Origin: Gammaproteobacteria bacterium
GTDB taxonomy: Bacteria > Pseudomonadota > Gammaproteobacteria > Nitrosococcales > Methylophagaceae
Direction of reading: 5' to 3'
Length of the DNA: 8,997 nucleotides
Assembly (NCBI GenBank): GCA_002402245.1
Contig: NVVP01000013.1
Span: 42,326-51,322, forward strand
Position 1 is the stretch's first letter; every line of letters begins with the position of its first letter. A program made the position numbers and the translations under genes. This document shows, piece by piece, positions 1 through 6,386 of this stretch. The notes under the pieces were generated by a model. The model was not told where the DNA came from and searched no databases. It saw only the letters and a program-made list of their open reading frames with translations.

Positions 1-1001
1 ACACCACTGATATTTGGGAATACATAGAAGGTGCCGTCACTATGAAGTGATTCGATGCCTTTCATGGCATTTAATTTATCCACGACCATATCATGACGTT
101 TTTTAAATTCTTTTAGCATGATTTGAATACATTGCTGGTCACCATTAATCGCTTCCACTGCCGCTGCTTGTGATATTGAAGCAGGGTTAGATGTGCTTTG
201 TGATTGGATCTTTTTCATTGCAGCGATTAATTTCACTGGGCCTGCAGCATAACCAATACGCCAGCCAGTCATTGAATAGGCTTTTGATACGCCATTCAAT
301 ACAATAGTACGGTCATATAATTCAGGGCAAGCCATGACGATGTTATGGAATTTCTCTTCAGTCCATAAGATATGTTCGTACATATCATCTGTGGCAATCA
401 ATACATGCGGGTGTTTTAGCAATACTTCGGCTAATTCAGCCAGCTCTGCTTTGCTATAAGCCATACCAGAAGGATTAGACGGGCTGTTAATCACAAATAA
501 ACGTGTTTTAGGCGTAATCGCCGCTTCAAGCTGTGCTGGGGTTATTTTAAAGTGTTGGTCTTGTCCAGCTTCAATAATAACGGGAGTACCATTCGCCAAT
601 AACACCATATCAGGATAAGACACCCAATAAGGTGCAGGAATGATCACTTCATCGCCTTCATCTAAAATAGCTTGGGTTAGGTTGAAGAAGCTTTGCTTGC
701 CACCGACGGATACTAAAATTTGATTAGCTTGGTAGTCGAGGTCATTATCACGTGATAACTTGTCTATTACCGCTTGTTTTAATGCTGCGGTACCATCGAC
801 TGCTGTGTATTTGGTGTCGCCAGAGTTAATGGCATTAATCGCTGCTTGTTTAATATGTTCCGGTGTATCGAAATCAGGTTCTCCTGCTCCAAGACCAATA
901 ATATCTTTGCCTGCCGCTTTAAGCTCAGCTGCACGAGCCGTGATAGCTAAAGTAGGGGAGGGCTTGATGCTTTGAACGCGTTGTGAGAGTTTGATATCCA
1001 A
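1..1001 (-). CDS. Pyridoxal-phosphate aspartate aminotransferase, subgroup I-gamma (partial, C-terminus off the left edge)
   Basis: This gene encodes a fold-type I PLP aminotransferase that moves the amino group between aspartate (or similar amino acids) and 2-oxoglutarate in the cytosol. About 333 of an expected 390-400 residues are present. The reading frame is open without a stop to the window edge. The N-terminus reads MDIKLSQRVQSIKPSPTLAI, typical of the subgroup I-gamma (Bacillus/Thermus-like) enzymes rather than E. coli AspC. Visible landmarks are the GAGEPDFDTP substrate loop, SPSNPSG with Asn176, TDDMY with Asp205 and Tyr208, the PLP Schiff-base Lys240 in NGVSKAYSMTGWRIG, and Arg248. 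The carboxylate-binding Arg near the C-terminus lies outside the window. I chose a TTG start at 1001 because a GAAGGAA ribosome-binding site sits just upstream and the nearby ATG is out of frame; this start explains why simple ATG/GTG searches miss the gene. It is divergent from uvrB across 76 bp. Substrate specificity (aspartate, possibly prephenate) cannot be decided here. Databases call such genes aspC, aspB or aatA. Confidence 0.93.
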   Translation of the reverse strand, partial: MDIKLSQRVQSIKPSPTLAITARAAELKAAGKDIIGLGAGEPDFDTPEHIKQAAINAINSGDTKYTAVDGTAALKQAVIDKLSRDNDLDYQANQILVSVGGKQSFFNLTQAILDEGDEVIIPAPYWVSYPDMVLLANGTPVIIEAGQDQHFKITPAQLEAAITPKTRLFVINSPSNPSGMAYSKAELAELAEVLLKHPHVLIATDDMYEHILWTEEKFHNIVMACPELYDRTIVLNGVSKAYSMTGWRIGYAAGPVKLIAAMKKIQSQSTSNPASISQAAAVEAINGDQQCIQIMLKEFKKRHDMVVDKLNAMKGIESLHSDGTFYVFPNISG

Positions 1002-1077
1002 AATCTTTCCTTCATTAAACACAAAATAACTAAACTACGGGATAATATACGCCAAAGTGGAATAATGCAGAAGAATT
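1002..1077. promoter_or_regulatory. Divergent intergenic region between the aminotransferase gene and uvrB
   Basis: This 76-bp AT-rich spacer must hold the start signals of both divergent genes. A plausible uvrB -10 element is GATAAT at 1041-1046, but no good -35 stands at the right distance. The minus-strand side has a similarly AT-rich TATATT-like stretch at the same place, so the two promoters may overlap. No LexA box (CTGT-N8-ACAG) is visible; the spacer contains no CTG trinucleotide on the plus strand. SOS control of uvrB is therefore not evident from this stretch. The boundaries are simply those of the spacer, and exact promoters are not assigned. Confidence 0.4.
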
Positions 1078-3093
1078 ATGGCTAAACAATTTGAATTAGT
1101 AAGTGATTTTCAACCCGCAGGCGATCAACCGACCGCAATCAAAGCACTAGTAGAAGGTTTGAACAATGGTGAGATGTGGCAAACATTATTAGGTGTAACC
1201 GGCTCAGGTAAAACCTTTACCATTGCTAATGTGGTGGAAGAAACACAGCGGCCGATGATGATTCTTGCGCCCAATAAAACATTAGCTGCCCAGCTTTATG
1301 GTGAAATGAAAGAATTCTTTCCCAATAATGCGGTGGAATACTTTGTTTCCTACTACGATTATTATCAGCCTGAAGCTTATGTACCGTCTTCTGATACCTT
1401 TATTGATAAAGATTCTTCCGTCAATGAACAAATAGAGCAGATGCGCTTATCAGCAACCAAAGCCTTATTAGAACGTCGTGATGCCATTGTGGTATCCAGT
1501 GTGTCCTGTATCTATGGTTTGGGTGATAAAGATTCTTATCTTGAAATGGTGTTGCATCTTGTCGTAGGCGATACGATTAACCAACGTGATGTATTACGTC
1601 GCTTGACCGCAATACAATACAAACGCAATGATGTTGAGTTACATCGAGGAAGTTACCGAGTACGAGGTGACGTGATTGATATCTTTCCGGCCGAATCTGA
1701 ACGTGATGCGGTGCGTATTGAGCTATTTGATGATGAGATTGAACAAATACGCTATTTTGATCCATTAACAGGCGAAATATTACAGCGAGTAAATCGAGTG
1801 ACGATTTACCCTAAAACACATTATGTGGCCCCTCGATCCCAACTATTAAGTGCTGTTGATAAGATTAAAGAAGAGCTCACAGAACGCCTAAAAGTATTAA
1901 CCGATGAAAATAAACTGGTTGAAGTACAGCGACTAGAACAACGCACTCGTTTTGATATTGAAATGATATTAGAACTGGGCTACTGCAACGGCATTGAAAA
2001 CTACTCCCGGTTTTTATCTAATCGACAAGCAGGCGAAGCACCGCCAACCTTATTTGATTATTTACCGGATGATGCCTTACTGGTGCTAGATGAAAGTCAT
2101 ATCATGGTGCCGCAAATAGGCGCAATGTATAAAGGTGATAGATCGCGTAAAGAAACATTGGTTAATTATGGCTTCCGCCTACCCTCCGCATTAGATAATC
2201 GACCGTTAATGTTTGAAGAATGGGAACGCCTTGCACCGCAAACTATTTTTGTATCAGCCACCCCAGCCCAGTATGAAGAAGACCATGCTAGCGTCGTAGT
2301 TGAACAAGTAGTTCGACCAACAGGCTTATTGGATCCAGAAATTGAAATTCGGCCTGTCACCACACAAGTTGATGACTTACTGTCTGAAATTAACAAACGC
2401 ACATTAATAGACGAACGGGTATTAGTCACCACATTAACCAAACGTATGTCCGAAGACTTAACCGATTATCTAGCCGAACATGGCGTTAAAGTACGCTATC
2501 TGCATTCAGATATTGATACCGTAGAACGCATGGAAATATTACGTGACTTACGCCTAGGTATATTTGATGTGCTTATTGGAATCAATCTGTTACGAGAAGG
2601 CTTAGACATACCTGAAGTCTCACTTGTTGCCATTTTAGATGCTGACAAAGAAGGTTTTTTACGATCTGAACGTTCGCTTATTCAAACTATTGGCCGAGCA
2701 GCCCGAAACCTAAATGGTCGCGCCATTCTCTATGCGGATAAAATTACAGGCTCAATGAAACGAGCGATAGATGAAACTGATCGCCGCCGTGAAAAGCAAC
2801 AAGCCCATAATTTAGAGCATGGCATCACACCTAAAGGCGTGGTTAAAGCTATTCGAGGCAGTTTAGATGATAAACAAGAAGAAGAGAAAAACGAGAGGAA
2901 GTACATAGCCAAAGTAGCAGAAGAAAAAGCACGTTACTCAGCGATGACCCCCAAACAGCTTGCCAAACGTCTCCAACAGATGGAACAAGCCATGTATAAA
3001 CATGCTCAAAATCTAGAGTTTGAAGAAGCAGCCAAAATGAGAAATGAACTAGAACATGTTCGTTCAATTACATTGGGTGCAGAGTCGGGATAA
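1078..3093 (+). CDS. uvrB: UvrABC excinuclease subunit B
   Basis: UvrB is the central DNA damage-verification subunit of bacterial nucleotide excision repair. It is loaded by UvrA, checks the lesion with its beta-hairpin and recruits UvrC for incision. The 671-residue product is full length (E. coli UvrB has 673). Visible features in order are Walker A GVTGSGKT with Lys45, the aromatic beta-hairpin SYYDYYQPEAYVP around residues 91-103, Walker B DESH at 338-341, helicase motif VI QTIGRAAR at 536-543, and a C-terminal UVR domain (about 630-665) used to bind UvrC. The ATG at 1078 gives the standard MAKQFEL-type N-terminus; its ribosome-binding site (AGAAGA) is weak. The gene is a chromosomal housekeeping gene, divergent from the aminotransferase gene, and is followed after 51 bp by tRNA-Val. 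I see no intrinsic terminator between them. No missing residues or frameshifts were noticed. Confidence 0.99.
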   Translation: MAKQFELVSDFQPAGDQPTAIKALVEGLNNGEMWQTLLGVTGSGKTFTIANVVEETQRPMMILAPNKTLAAQLYGEMKEFFPNNAVEYFVSYYDYYQPEAYVPSSDTFIDKDSSVNEQIEQMRLSATKALLERRDAIVVSSVSCIYGLGDKDSYLEMVLHLVVGDTINQRDVLRRLTAIQYKRNDVELHRGSYRVRGDVIDIFPAESERDAVRIELFDDEIEQIRYFDPLTGEILQRVNRVTIYPKTHYVAPRSQLLSAVDKIKEELTERLKVLTDENKLVEVQRLEQRTRFDIEMILELGYCNGIENYSRFLSNRQAGEAPPTLFDYLPDDALLVLDESHIMVPQIGAMYKGDRSRKETLVNYGFRLPSALDNRPLMFEEWERLAPQTIFVSATPAQYEEDHASVVVEQVVRPTGLLDPEIEIRPVTTQVDDLLSEINKRTLIDERVLVTTLTKRMSEDLTDYLAEHGVKVRYLHSDIDTVERMEILRDLRLGIFDVLIGINLLREGLDIPEVSLVAILDADKEGFLRSERSLIQTIGRAARNLNGRAILYADKITGSMKRAIDETDRRREKQQAHNLEHGITPKGVVKAIRGSLDDKQEEEKNERKYIAKVAEEKARYSAMTPKQLAKRLQQMEQAMYKHAQNLEFEEAAKMRNELEHVRSITLGAESG

Positions 3094-3099
3094 TAAGGC

Positions 3100-3127
3100 T
3101 TGCGTTAAATCACTAGCGCTGTATAAT
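3100..3127 (+). promoter_or_regulatory. Sigma-70-type promoter of tRNA-Val
   Basis: A TTGCGT -35 element at 3100-3105 and a perfect TATAAT -10 element at 3122-3127 are separated by 16 bp. The expected transcription start is near 3134, about ten bases before the first base of the mature tRNA. The -35 lies seven bases beyond the uvrB stop codon, so the tRNA can be expressed independently of uvrB. Confidence 0.7.
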
Positions 3128-3144
3128 TTCTCGGCTTATGCAGC

Positions 3145-3221
3145 AGGCGCGTAGCTCAGTTGGTTAGAGCACTACCTTGACATGGTAGGGGTCGGTGGTT
3201 CGAATCCACTCGTGCCTACCA
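3145..3221 (+). tRNA. tRNA-Val (anticodon GAC)
   Basis: The 77-nt sequence folds as a complete cloverleaf. The acceptor stem pairs AGGCGCG (3145-3151) with CGTGCCT (3211-3217), including one G-U wobble. The D-stem is GCTC/GAGC, and the anticodon stem is CTACC/GGTAG around the loop TTGACAT (3177-3183). The T-stem is GGTGG/CCACT around TTCGAAT. The anticodon GAC (3179-3181) reads valine codons GUC and GUU. Discriminator A3218 is followed by an encoded CCA (3219-3221). Its 3' end abuts the integrase module, so the gene is the probable chromosomal attachment site of the element, left intact by integration. Confidence 0.97.
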
Positions 3222-3225
3222 GCTA
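3190..3225 (+). other. Probable attachment-site junction (attL/attR) at the tRNA-Val 3' end
   Basis: A tyrosine-integrase gene lies about 100 bp from the 3' end of an intact tRNA gene and is oriented towards it, the classic arrangement of an element integrated into a tRNA gene. In such cases the crossover core usually lies in the T-arm to 3'-end segment, and the element carries a copy that restores the tRNA. The limits given cover this segment and are approximate. The second junction is outside the window, so the duplicated core cannot be read directly. Confidence 0.55.
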
Positions 3226-3252
3226 AACCTAAGTATACCAAAGGTTAGCTGG
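3219..3252. repeat. Imperfect inverted repeat spanning the tRNA CCA end
   Basis: CCAGCTA (3219-3225) is complementary to TAGCTGG (3246-3252). After one unpaired A (3226), ACCT (3227-3230) pairs with AGGT (3242-3245), leaving an 11-nt loop. The left arm includes the tRNA CCA. No T-run follows on either strand, so it does not look like an intrinsic terminator. It could be a tRNA 3' trailer structure or part of the integrase core-site symmetry. Confidence 0.6.
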
Positions 3253-3277
3253 TAGAGTGTAAAACATCCCAGAAACG

Positions 3278-3310
3278 ATTGGTAAAACTTTGGTAATACT
3301 TTGGTAAAAC
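3278..3310. repeat. Three tandem 11-bp direct repeats beside int (candidate integrase arm-type sites)
   Basis: Three head-to-tail copies are seen: ATTGGTAAAAC (3278-3288), TTTGGTAATAC (3289-3299) and TTTGGTAAAAC (3300-3310). The 11-bp period is close to one helical turn, so copies face the same side of DNA. They lie between the tRNA end and the int stop codon, where lambda-type integrases have arm-type binding sites recognised by the N-terminal domain. A related inverted sequence (TGGTAAAAT read on the minus strand) overlaps the last codons of int near 3320-3330. The repeat is direct observation; the role is inference. Confidence 0.65.
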
Positions 3311-3317
3311 GAAGTCC

Positions 3318-4451
3318 CTATTTTACCATTTCCACTGTAGTCCAACTATGTCCCTCAAGATACTTTAACGTCATTTTTTCACTAGTATGACCGCGTAAAG
3401 TCTGCAATTGTTTTATTGACCAACCCTGTTGTTCTCGTAAATATTCCCCCAATCCTAAAAGCTCATGAAATGTGGGAGGGTGATCACCTTCAATCCCTGC
3501 TTTCTTTCTTGCTTGTGTAAATCCGTTTGAAATCTCTTTGCCCGACAACTGCATTGAATGCTCTTTTTCTTTTGATGGTCTACGCTTTTTTGGTTGTTGG
3601 TGAATAACAAAAGGGCATACATTTGAATCACGGCACGCTTTAACAATATCGCCTAATGTCTTATGTTTAGCTTCTGAGTGAGTAACGGGCAGGTCAACAG
3701 GTATACGTAAGTAAGCTGCTTTTCCATGCTTTCTAGTTTTGCTCTGGATAATATAAAAGAAATCATCTTTTTCACAATCAAAACGCCAAGACTGTATATC
3801 TGCTCTTCGCTGTAATGCGTTAAGTGATAGCTCCATTGCATTTTGAATGACCGGTGAAGCATATTGATAAATCAATTTATATTGCTCTAATGAAAGTCGG
3901 CTTCTTAGTGTTTGGCCTAGGTCGCGCTTCAATATTCTTTCGGGTAAATTGGCTTCAATAATCCCTTCTGAAATTGCCTGCTTAAAAATTGTGATCAACA
4001 ATGACCGATGTTTATTGTAGGTTTCGGCTGTGGATTGCATGGCTAGATATTCAGCTATATCTTTTTGCGTTACCTTGGTTATATCAAGATGCCCCAACTC
4101 AGTGATGATATGGCCTATTACACGGCCTTGCTCATGAATAGTTACATCAGATAAAGGGAATCCGTTCACACGCCTTGCAGGAATAACTTCATCACGATAT
4201 GTATCAAGAAAATCTTTAAACCGATTAGATGCACCAAGGACGCGAGATATTAAATCCTGTTCCTGCATAAGTTGAGCATTAAGCTGTATAGCTGCATTTA
4301 TCGCTTCAAGCCTATCTTTTCCCATGCCTGTTTTATCACCGGTCTTTGGGTTTTTATAGGCGTAATAAGTATCTTTCCCGCTTTTGCTTGCATAGAGATT
4401 TGCAGGAAGATCTTTACTGCCTTTTTTTCTTGGCCTAGGTGGTGGGGTCAT
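3318..4451 (-). CDS. int: Lambda-type tyrosine integrase (site-specific recombinase)
   Basis: This 377-residue protein catalyses integration and, with an excisionase, excision of the element. Its N-terminal 60 residues (DLPANLY, then YYAYKNPKTGDKTGMGKDR) closely resemble the arm-DNA-binding domain of phage lambda Int. A SAM-like core-binding domain (about 75-170) and a catalytic domain follow. Catalytic positions are Arg215 (LQRRADI), Lys238 (QSKTR), His329 (TFHELL), His355 (LRGHTSEKMT) and nucleophile Tyr364 (LKYLEGH). A short tail (SWTTVEMVK) resembles the last strand of lambda Int. The second catalytic Arg expected in HxxR is Leu332 (codon TTA). This may be a family variant or may reduce activity. 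The ATG at 4451 overlaps the end of the upstream excisionase-like gene by 4 bp (ATGA), implying coupled translation. It is the last gene before the tRNA-Val attachment site. Confidence 0.95.
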   Translation of the reverse strand: MTPPPRPRKKGSKDLPANLYASKSGKDTYYAYKNPKTGDKTGMGKDRLEAINAAIQLNAQLMQEQDLISRVLGASNRFKDFLDTYRDEVIPARRVNGFPLSDVTIHEQGRVIGHIITELGHLDITKVTQKDIAEYLAMQSTAETYNKHRSLLITIFKQAISEGIIEANLPERILKRDLGQTLRSRLSLEQYKLIYQYASPVIQNAMELSLNALQRRADIQSWRFDCEKDDFFYIIQSKTRKHGKAAYLRIPVDLPVTHSEAKHKTLGDIVKACRDSNVCPFVIHQQPKKRRPSKEKEHSMQLSGKEISNGFTQARKKAGIEGDHPPTFHELLGLGEYLREQQGWSIKQLQTLRGHTSEKMTLKYLEGHSWTTVEMVK

Positions 4452-4636
4452 CGTGATAATACCTTGTTGACTAGATTGTTGACGGGTATTGTTTTCTCTG
4501 GGTCAACATAGTATATGCCGCCCATTACTTTACCGTAAACCCAACCATTTTTTACCCACTTTTTAACAGTGTTAATTGATGGCTTAGATTTATCAGTAAA
4601 TTCGGTTTCTCTATATTCGCTAATTTTCATTAACAT
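4448..4636 (-). CDS. Excisionase-like small DNA-binding protein
   Basis: This gene encodes a 62-residue basic protein with a helix-turn-helix/winged-helix look. The segment KPSINTVKKWVKNGWV (about residues 18-33) resembles a MerR/Xis-type recognition helix region, followed by a wing-like GGIYYVDP. Phage excisionases of this size bend attachment-site DNA and bias Int towards excision. Its position immediately upstream of int, overlapping it by 4 bp, strongly supports that role. The start at 4636 has AGGAAG seven bases upstream; an in-frame ATG two codons later is the alternative. Sequence similarity alone is modest, so the call rests on fold pattern and context. It could also act as a small transcriptional regulator. 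Confidence 0.72.
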   Translation of the reverse strand: MLMKISEYRETEFTDKSKPSINTVKKWVKNGWVYGKVMGGIYYVDPEKTIPVNNLVNKVLSR

Positions 4637-4657
4637 GATATTTCTTCCTAATCCTCT

Positions 4658-4840
4658 TTATTTCCCATTCTTCGTTTTTAGTTGCTTAACGACTAGCCTG
4701 CACCTTGATTTTCTATAATCAGAAAGCCCGTCCCAAAAATCCATAGAGCCGCCTAACTGCTTACTGTATTCTTCACCCCAGATAATCATGGCAACTTGTG
4801 CTGCTGGAGTAGGGTTTAAGTTTCTTTGTTGGCATTCCAT
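4658..4840 (-). CDS. Small hypothetical phage-type protein (60 aa)
   Basis: I do not recognise this family. The 60-residue product has a polar N-terminus with two Gln-rich stretches, a short hydrophobic segment (AAQVAMIIWG), an aromatic middle (MDFWDGLSDYRK) and a basic C-terminus (VVKQLKTKNGK). The start at 4840 is supported by AGGAGA seven bases upstream. It sits 18 bp downstream of the membrane-protein gene and 21 bp upstream of the excisionase-like gene in the same operon. No catalytic motif or signal peptide is seen. The hydrophobic stretch is too short for a clear membrane helix. Confidence 0.7.
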   Translation of the reverse strand: MECQQRNLNPTPAAQVAMIIWGEEYSKQLGGSMDFWDGLSDYRKSRCRLVVKQLKTKNGK

Positions 4841-4858
4841 AATCTATTCTCCTGGTAT

Positions 4859-5140
4859 TTATTCCATCGTTTTTTTACAGTCACTTTTAGTTCTAGGTCT
4901 TTCCCATATTTTAGTTTTCCAGATAGGTTTGATTCGTACAATTGGATAGTAGAAAGACCGTAAGAGAATAAAAAATGAAACAATGACTGCCTGCAAAAGG
5001 TTTATTGTAATAGTTAAAATAATCGTTACAGGGAAAGCTAAAGTGCATAAAACTCTCCTGGTTAAATTATTTTCAATAAAGCCTATAAATGCCGGTCTAA
5101 CCGAGTAGGTTCCCGCCTCATTTTTAAAAATAACAATCAT
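4859..5140 (-). CDS. Small membrane protein of unknown function (93 aa)
   Basis: The 93-residue product has a long hydrophobic stretch from about residue 31 to 60 (LCTLAFPVTIILTITINLLQ, then AVIVSFFILL). It is flanked by Arg28-Arg29 on one side and Arg61 plus a Lys/Arg-rich C-terminal tail (KPIWKTKIWERPRTK) on the other. This fits one long helix or a tight two-helix hairpin in the inner membrane, with positively charged ends. The start at 5140 is supported by GAGGT six bases upstream. No family was recognised. In prophage early regions such proteins sometimes act in superinfection exclusion or host interference, but nothing in the sequence proves that here. Confidence 0.7.
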   Translation of the reverse strand: MIVIFKNEAGTYSVRPAFIGFIENNLTRRVLCTLAFPVTIILTITINLLQAVIVSFFILLRSFYYPIVRIKPIWKTKIWERPRTKSDCKKTME

Positions 5141-5164
5141 TGTTTTACCTCGGGTATTACGCTG

Positions 5165-5668
5165 TTAATTTGATGCCACAAGCTTGCGTGAAGCCTTGGT
5201 TTTAGTAAAGCAAACCCAATGCGTTTTCATGTGCTTGCCGGTCTTGTGGCCGAAGAGCGGTTTCTCATCAGAAAGCGGTAAAATTTGATTTAATTGAATT
5301 TGAGTTTCATTCCATTTAAATATCAATACACCGTTTGTTTTTAGCACACGAAAACACTCACTAAATCCAGCTCTAATATCATCTTTCCAGTTGCCTCCCA
5401 ACTTTCCATACTTCTTTGCTAGCCAGCTGTTCTTGCCTGCCCGCACTAAATGTGGAGGATCAAAAACCACTATCTGAAAAGAATTGTCCGGCAAATCAAG
5501 GTTTGTAAAATCCATGTTTGTATCAGGGTCAATGACAAGAGAGCGGCCATCACATAATTCAGTATTTTCATTGCGAATATCATTAAATAGAACCAATGGA
5601 TTATTCTTGTCATACCAGAACATTTTGCTTCCACAGCACGCATCAAGAATTAAGGCTTCATTTTTCAC
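5165..5668 (-). CDS. Small class I SAM-dependent methyltransferase with DPPH motif (phage type)
   Basis: The 167-residue protein has a Rossmann-type methyltransferase core. SAM-binding motif I is LDACCGSKMFWYD (about residues 8-20), an acidic motif follows in LFNDIR, and the catalytic-type motif IV is VVFDPPHL with DPPH at 70-73. Conserved blocks typical of this phage family follow: NSWLAKKYGKL, FRVLKTNGVLIFKWNE and KTHWVCF. DPPH resembles the DPPY/DPPW motif of amino-methylating enzymes, so an adenine or cytosine amino group in nucleic acid is a plausible substrate, but this is not established. There is no separate target-recognition domain. The start is GTG at 5668, whose first base is the last base of the upstream TAG stop (TAGTG). 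GAAGGTGA serves as ribosome-binding site. Translation is probably coupled to the upstream coiled-coil gene. Confidence 0.87.
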   Translation of the reverse strand: MKNEALILDACCGSKMFWYDKNNPLVLFNDIRNENTELCDGRSLVIDPDTNMDFTNLDLPDNSFQIVVFDPPHLVRAGKNSWLAKKYGKLGGNWKDDIRAGFSECFRVLKTNGVLIFKWNETQIQLNQILPLSDEKPLFGHKTGKHMKTHWVCFTKTKASRKLVASN

Positions 5669-6177
5669 TATTCACCTTCCTTCACGCTGTCGCGTAGCTG
5701 TTGGGCTTTCTCCTTGAGTACTGACACATCAATAGTCCACTTACTTTCATGTTTGGCAGTAAAATTCTTGGGAACTGAAGTCACAGCATCTTCAACAGCC
5801 TCAGCATGTATCTCAGCTAGTGATTGCTTGGGAGTTTTCTTCAAAATGGCATCGGCCAAATCAATGAAAAACATATCGTTATTTTTCGCTCTTTTCTTGG
5901 CCGGATAAACTAAATCTTCATCCGTATATTTACCGTCAATTTCAGTTTTATAGTCCTCGGTGAATGCTGCTAAGAACTCCCTGATCTGCTCATTGCTTGC
6001 TTTTAGTTCGTTGATTTCGGTTTTCAGTTCAGTCATTTCTTTTTTGGCTGACACTAGGCTTACCTCTTGACGATTCAATACTTCAACTAAATCATCAGTA
6101 TGAAGGACGGCTTTAGCCTCAGTATCTTCAACAGGCCAGCCATCTAAGGCCCAGTTCTTTTTGTATCGACTCATCAT
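5668..6177 (-). CDS. Coiled-coil hypothetical phage protein (169 aa)
   Basis: I do not recognise a named family. The N-terminus (MSRYKKNWALDGWPVED) is followed by a strongly helical, Glu/Lys-rich segment at about 29-70 (for example EMTELKTEINELKASNEQ) with heptad-like Leu/Ile spacing, suggesting a coiled coil and oligomerisation. The centre (DLVYPAKKRAKNNDMFFIDL) and C-terminus are mixed alpha-helical and charged. The 169-residue product has no signal peptide or membrane segment. It overlaps the upstream 70-residue gene by 4 bp (ATGA) and shares one base with the downstream methyltransferase start. A GGGAG ribosome-binding site precedes two tandem ATG codons (6177 and 6174), either of which may be used. 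A partner or scaffold for the neighbouring methyltransferase is possible but only a guess. Confidence 0.78.
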   Translation of the reverse strand: MMSRYKKNWALDGWPVEDTEAKAVLHTDDLVEVLNRQEVSLVSAKKEMTELKTEINELKASNEQIREFLAAFTEDYKTEIDGKYTDEDLVYPAKKRAKNNDMFFIDLADAILKKTPKQSLAEIHAEAVEDAVTSVPKNFTAKHESKWTIDVSVLKEKAQQLRDSVKEGE

Positions 6178-6386
6178 CTTCTCCCAAAATACTCTTCTCG
6201 GTACGTGTGTAACTCATAATGATTGGCATCATGGTCATCAACCCAATCTATAAACGCATCGACAGCCATTTCATTATGTTTATTTAGTCTTTCCAGTATT
6301 TCGCTTACTGTTAATTGCTTTCCGTTATGCAATATCGCAGCACCGTCTTCACATACACCTTCTGTATAAGTATTTTCAGTCATCAT
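6174..6386 (-). CDS. Small acidic hypothetical phage protein (69-70 aa)
   Basis: This small acidic protein (VDAFIDWVDDHDANHYELH; many Asp/Glu) has a predicted helical middle (VSEILERLNKHNEMAVDAF) and no recognised family. The start is ambiguous between two tandem ATGs. AAGGAG lies only three bases before the ATG at 6386 but six bases before the one at 6383, so 6383 is favoured on spacing. Its end overlaps the coiled-coil gene by four bases (ATGA). Acidic small proteins in prophage early operons can be DNA mimics or anti-restriction factors. The three methyltransferases nearby make that thinkable, but there is no motif evidence. Confidence 0.7.
   Translation of the reverse strand: MMTENTYTEGVCEDGAAILHNGKQLTVSEILERLNKHNEMAVDAFIDWVDDHDANHYELHTYREEYFGRR

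Noticed and set aside
760..975. Plus-strand ORF of 71 codons opposite the aminotransferase gene
   Set aside because: It is antisense to a clearly conserved coding frame and shows no recognisable protein features; a shadow ORF.
3219..3252. Inverted repeat after tRNA-Val as an intrinsic terminator
   Set aside because: No run of T follows on either strand and the 11-nt loop is large; kept only as a repeat.
3278..3310. The three 11-bp repeats as a CRISPR array
   Set aside because: There are no unique spacers; copies are directly head to tail and far too short.
4272..4511. Plus-strand ORF of 79 codons across the int/excisionase-like junction
   Set aside because: It has a hydrophobic, Cys/Phe-rich translation typical of antisense reading of charged coding sequence; no ribosome-binding site was seen, and it overlaps two supported genes.
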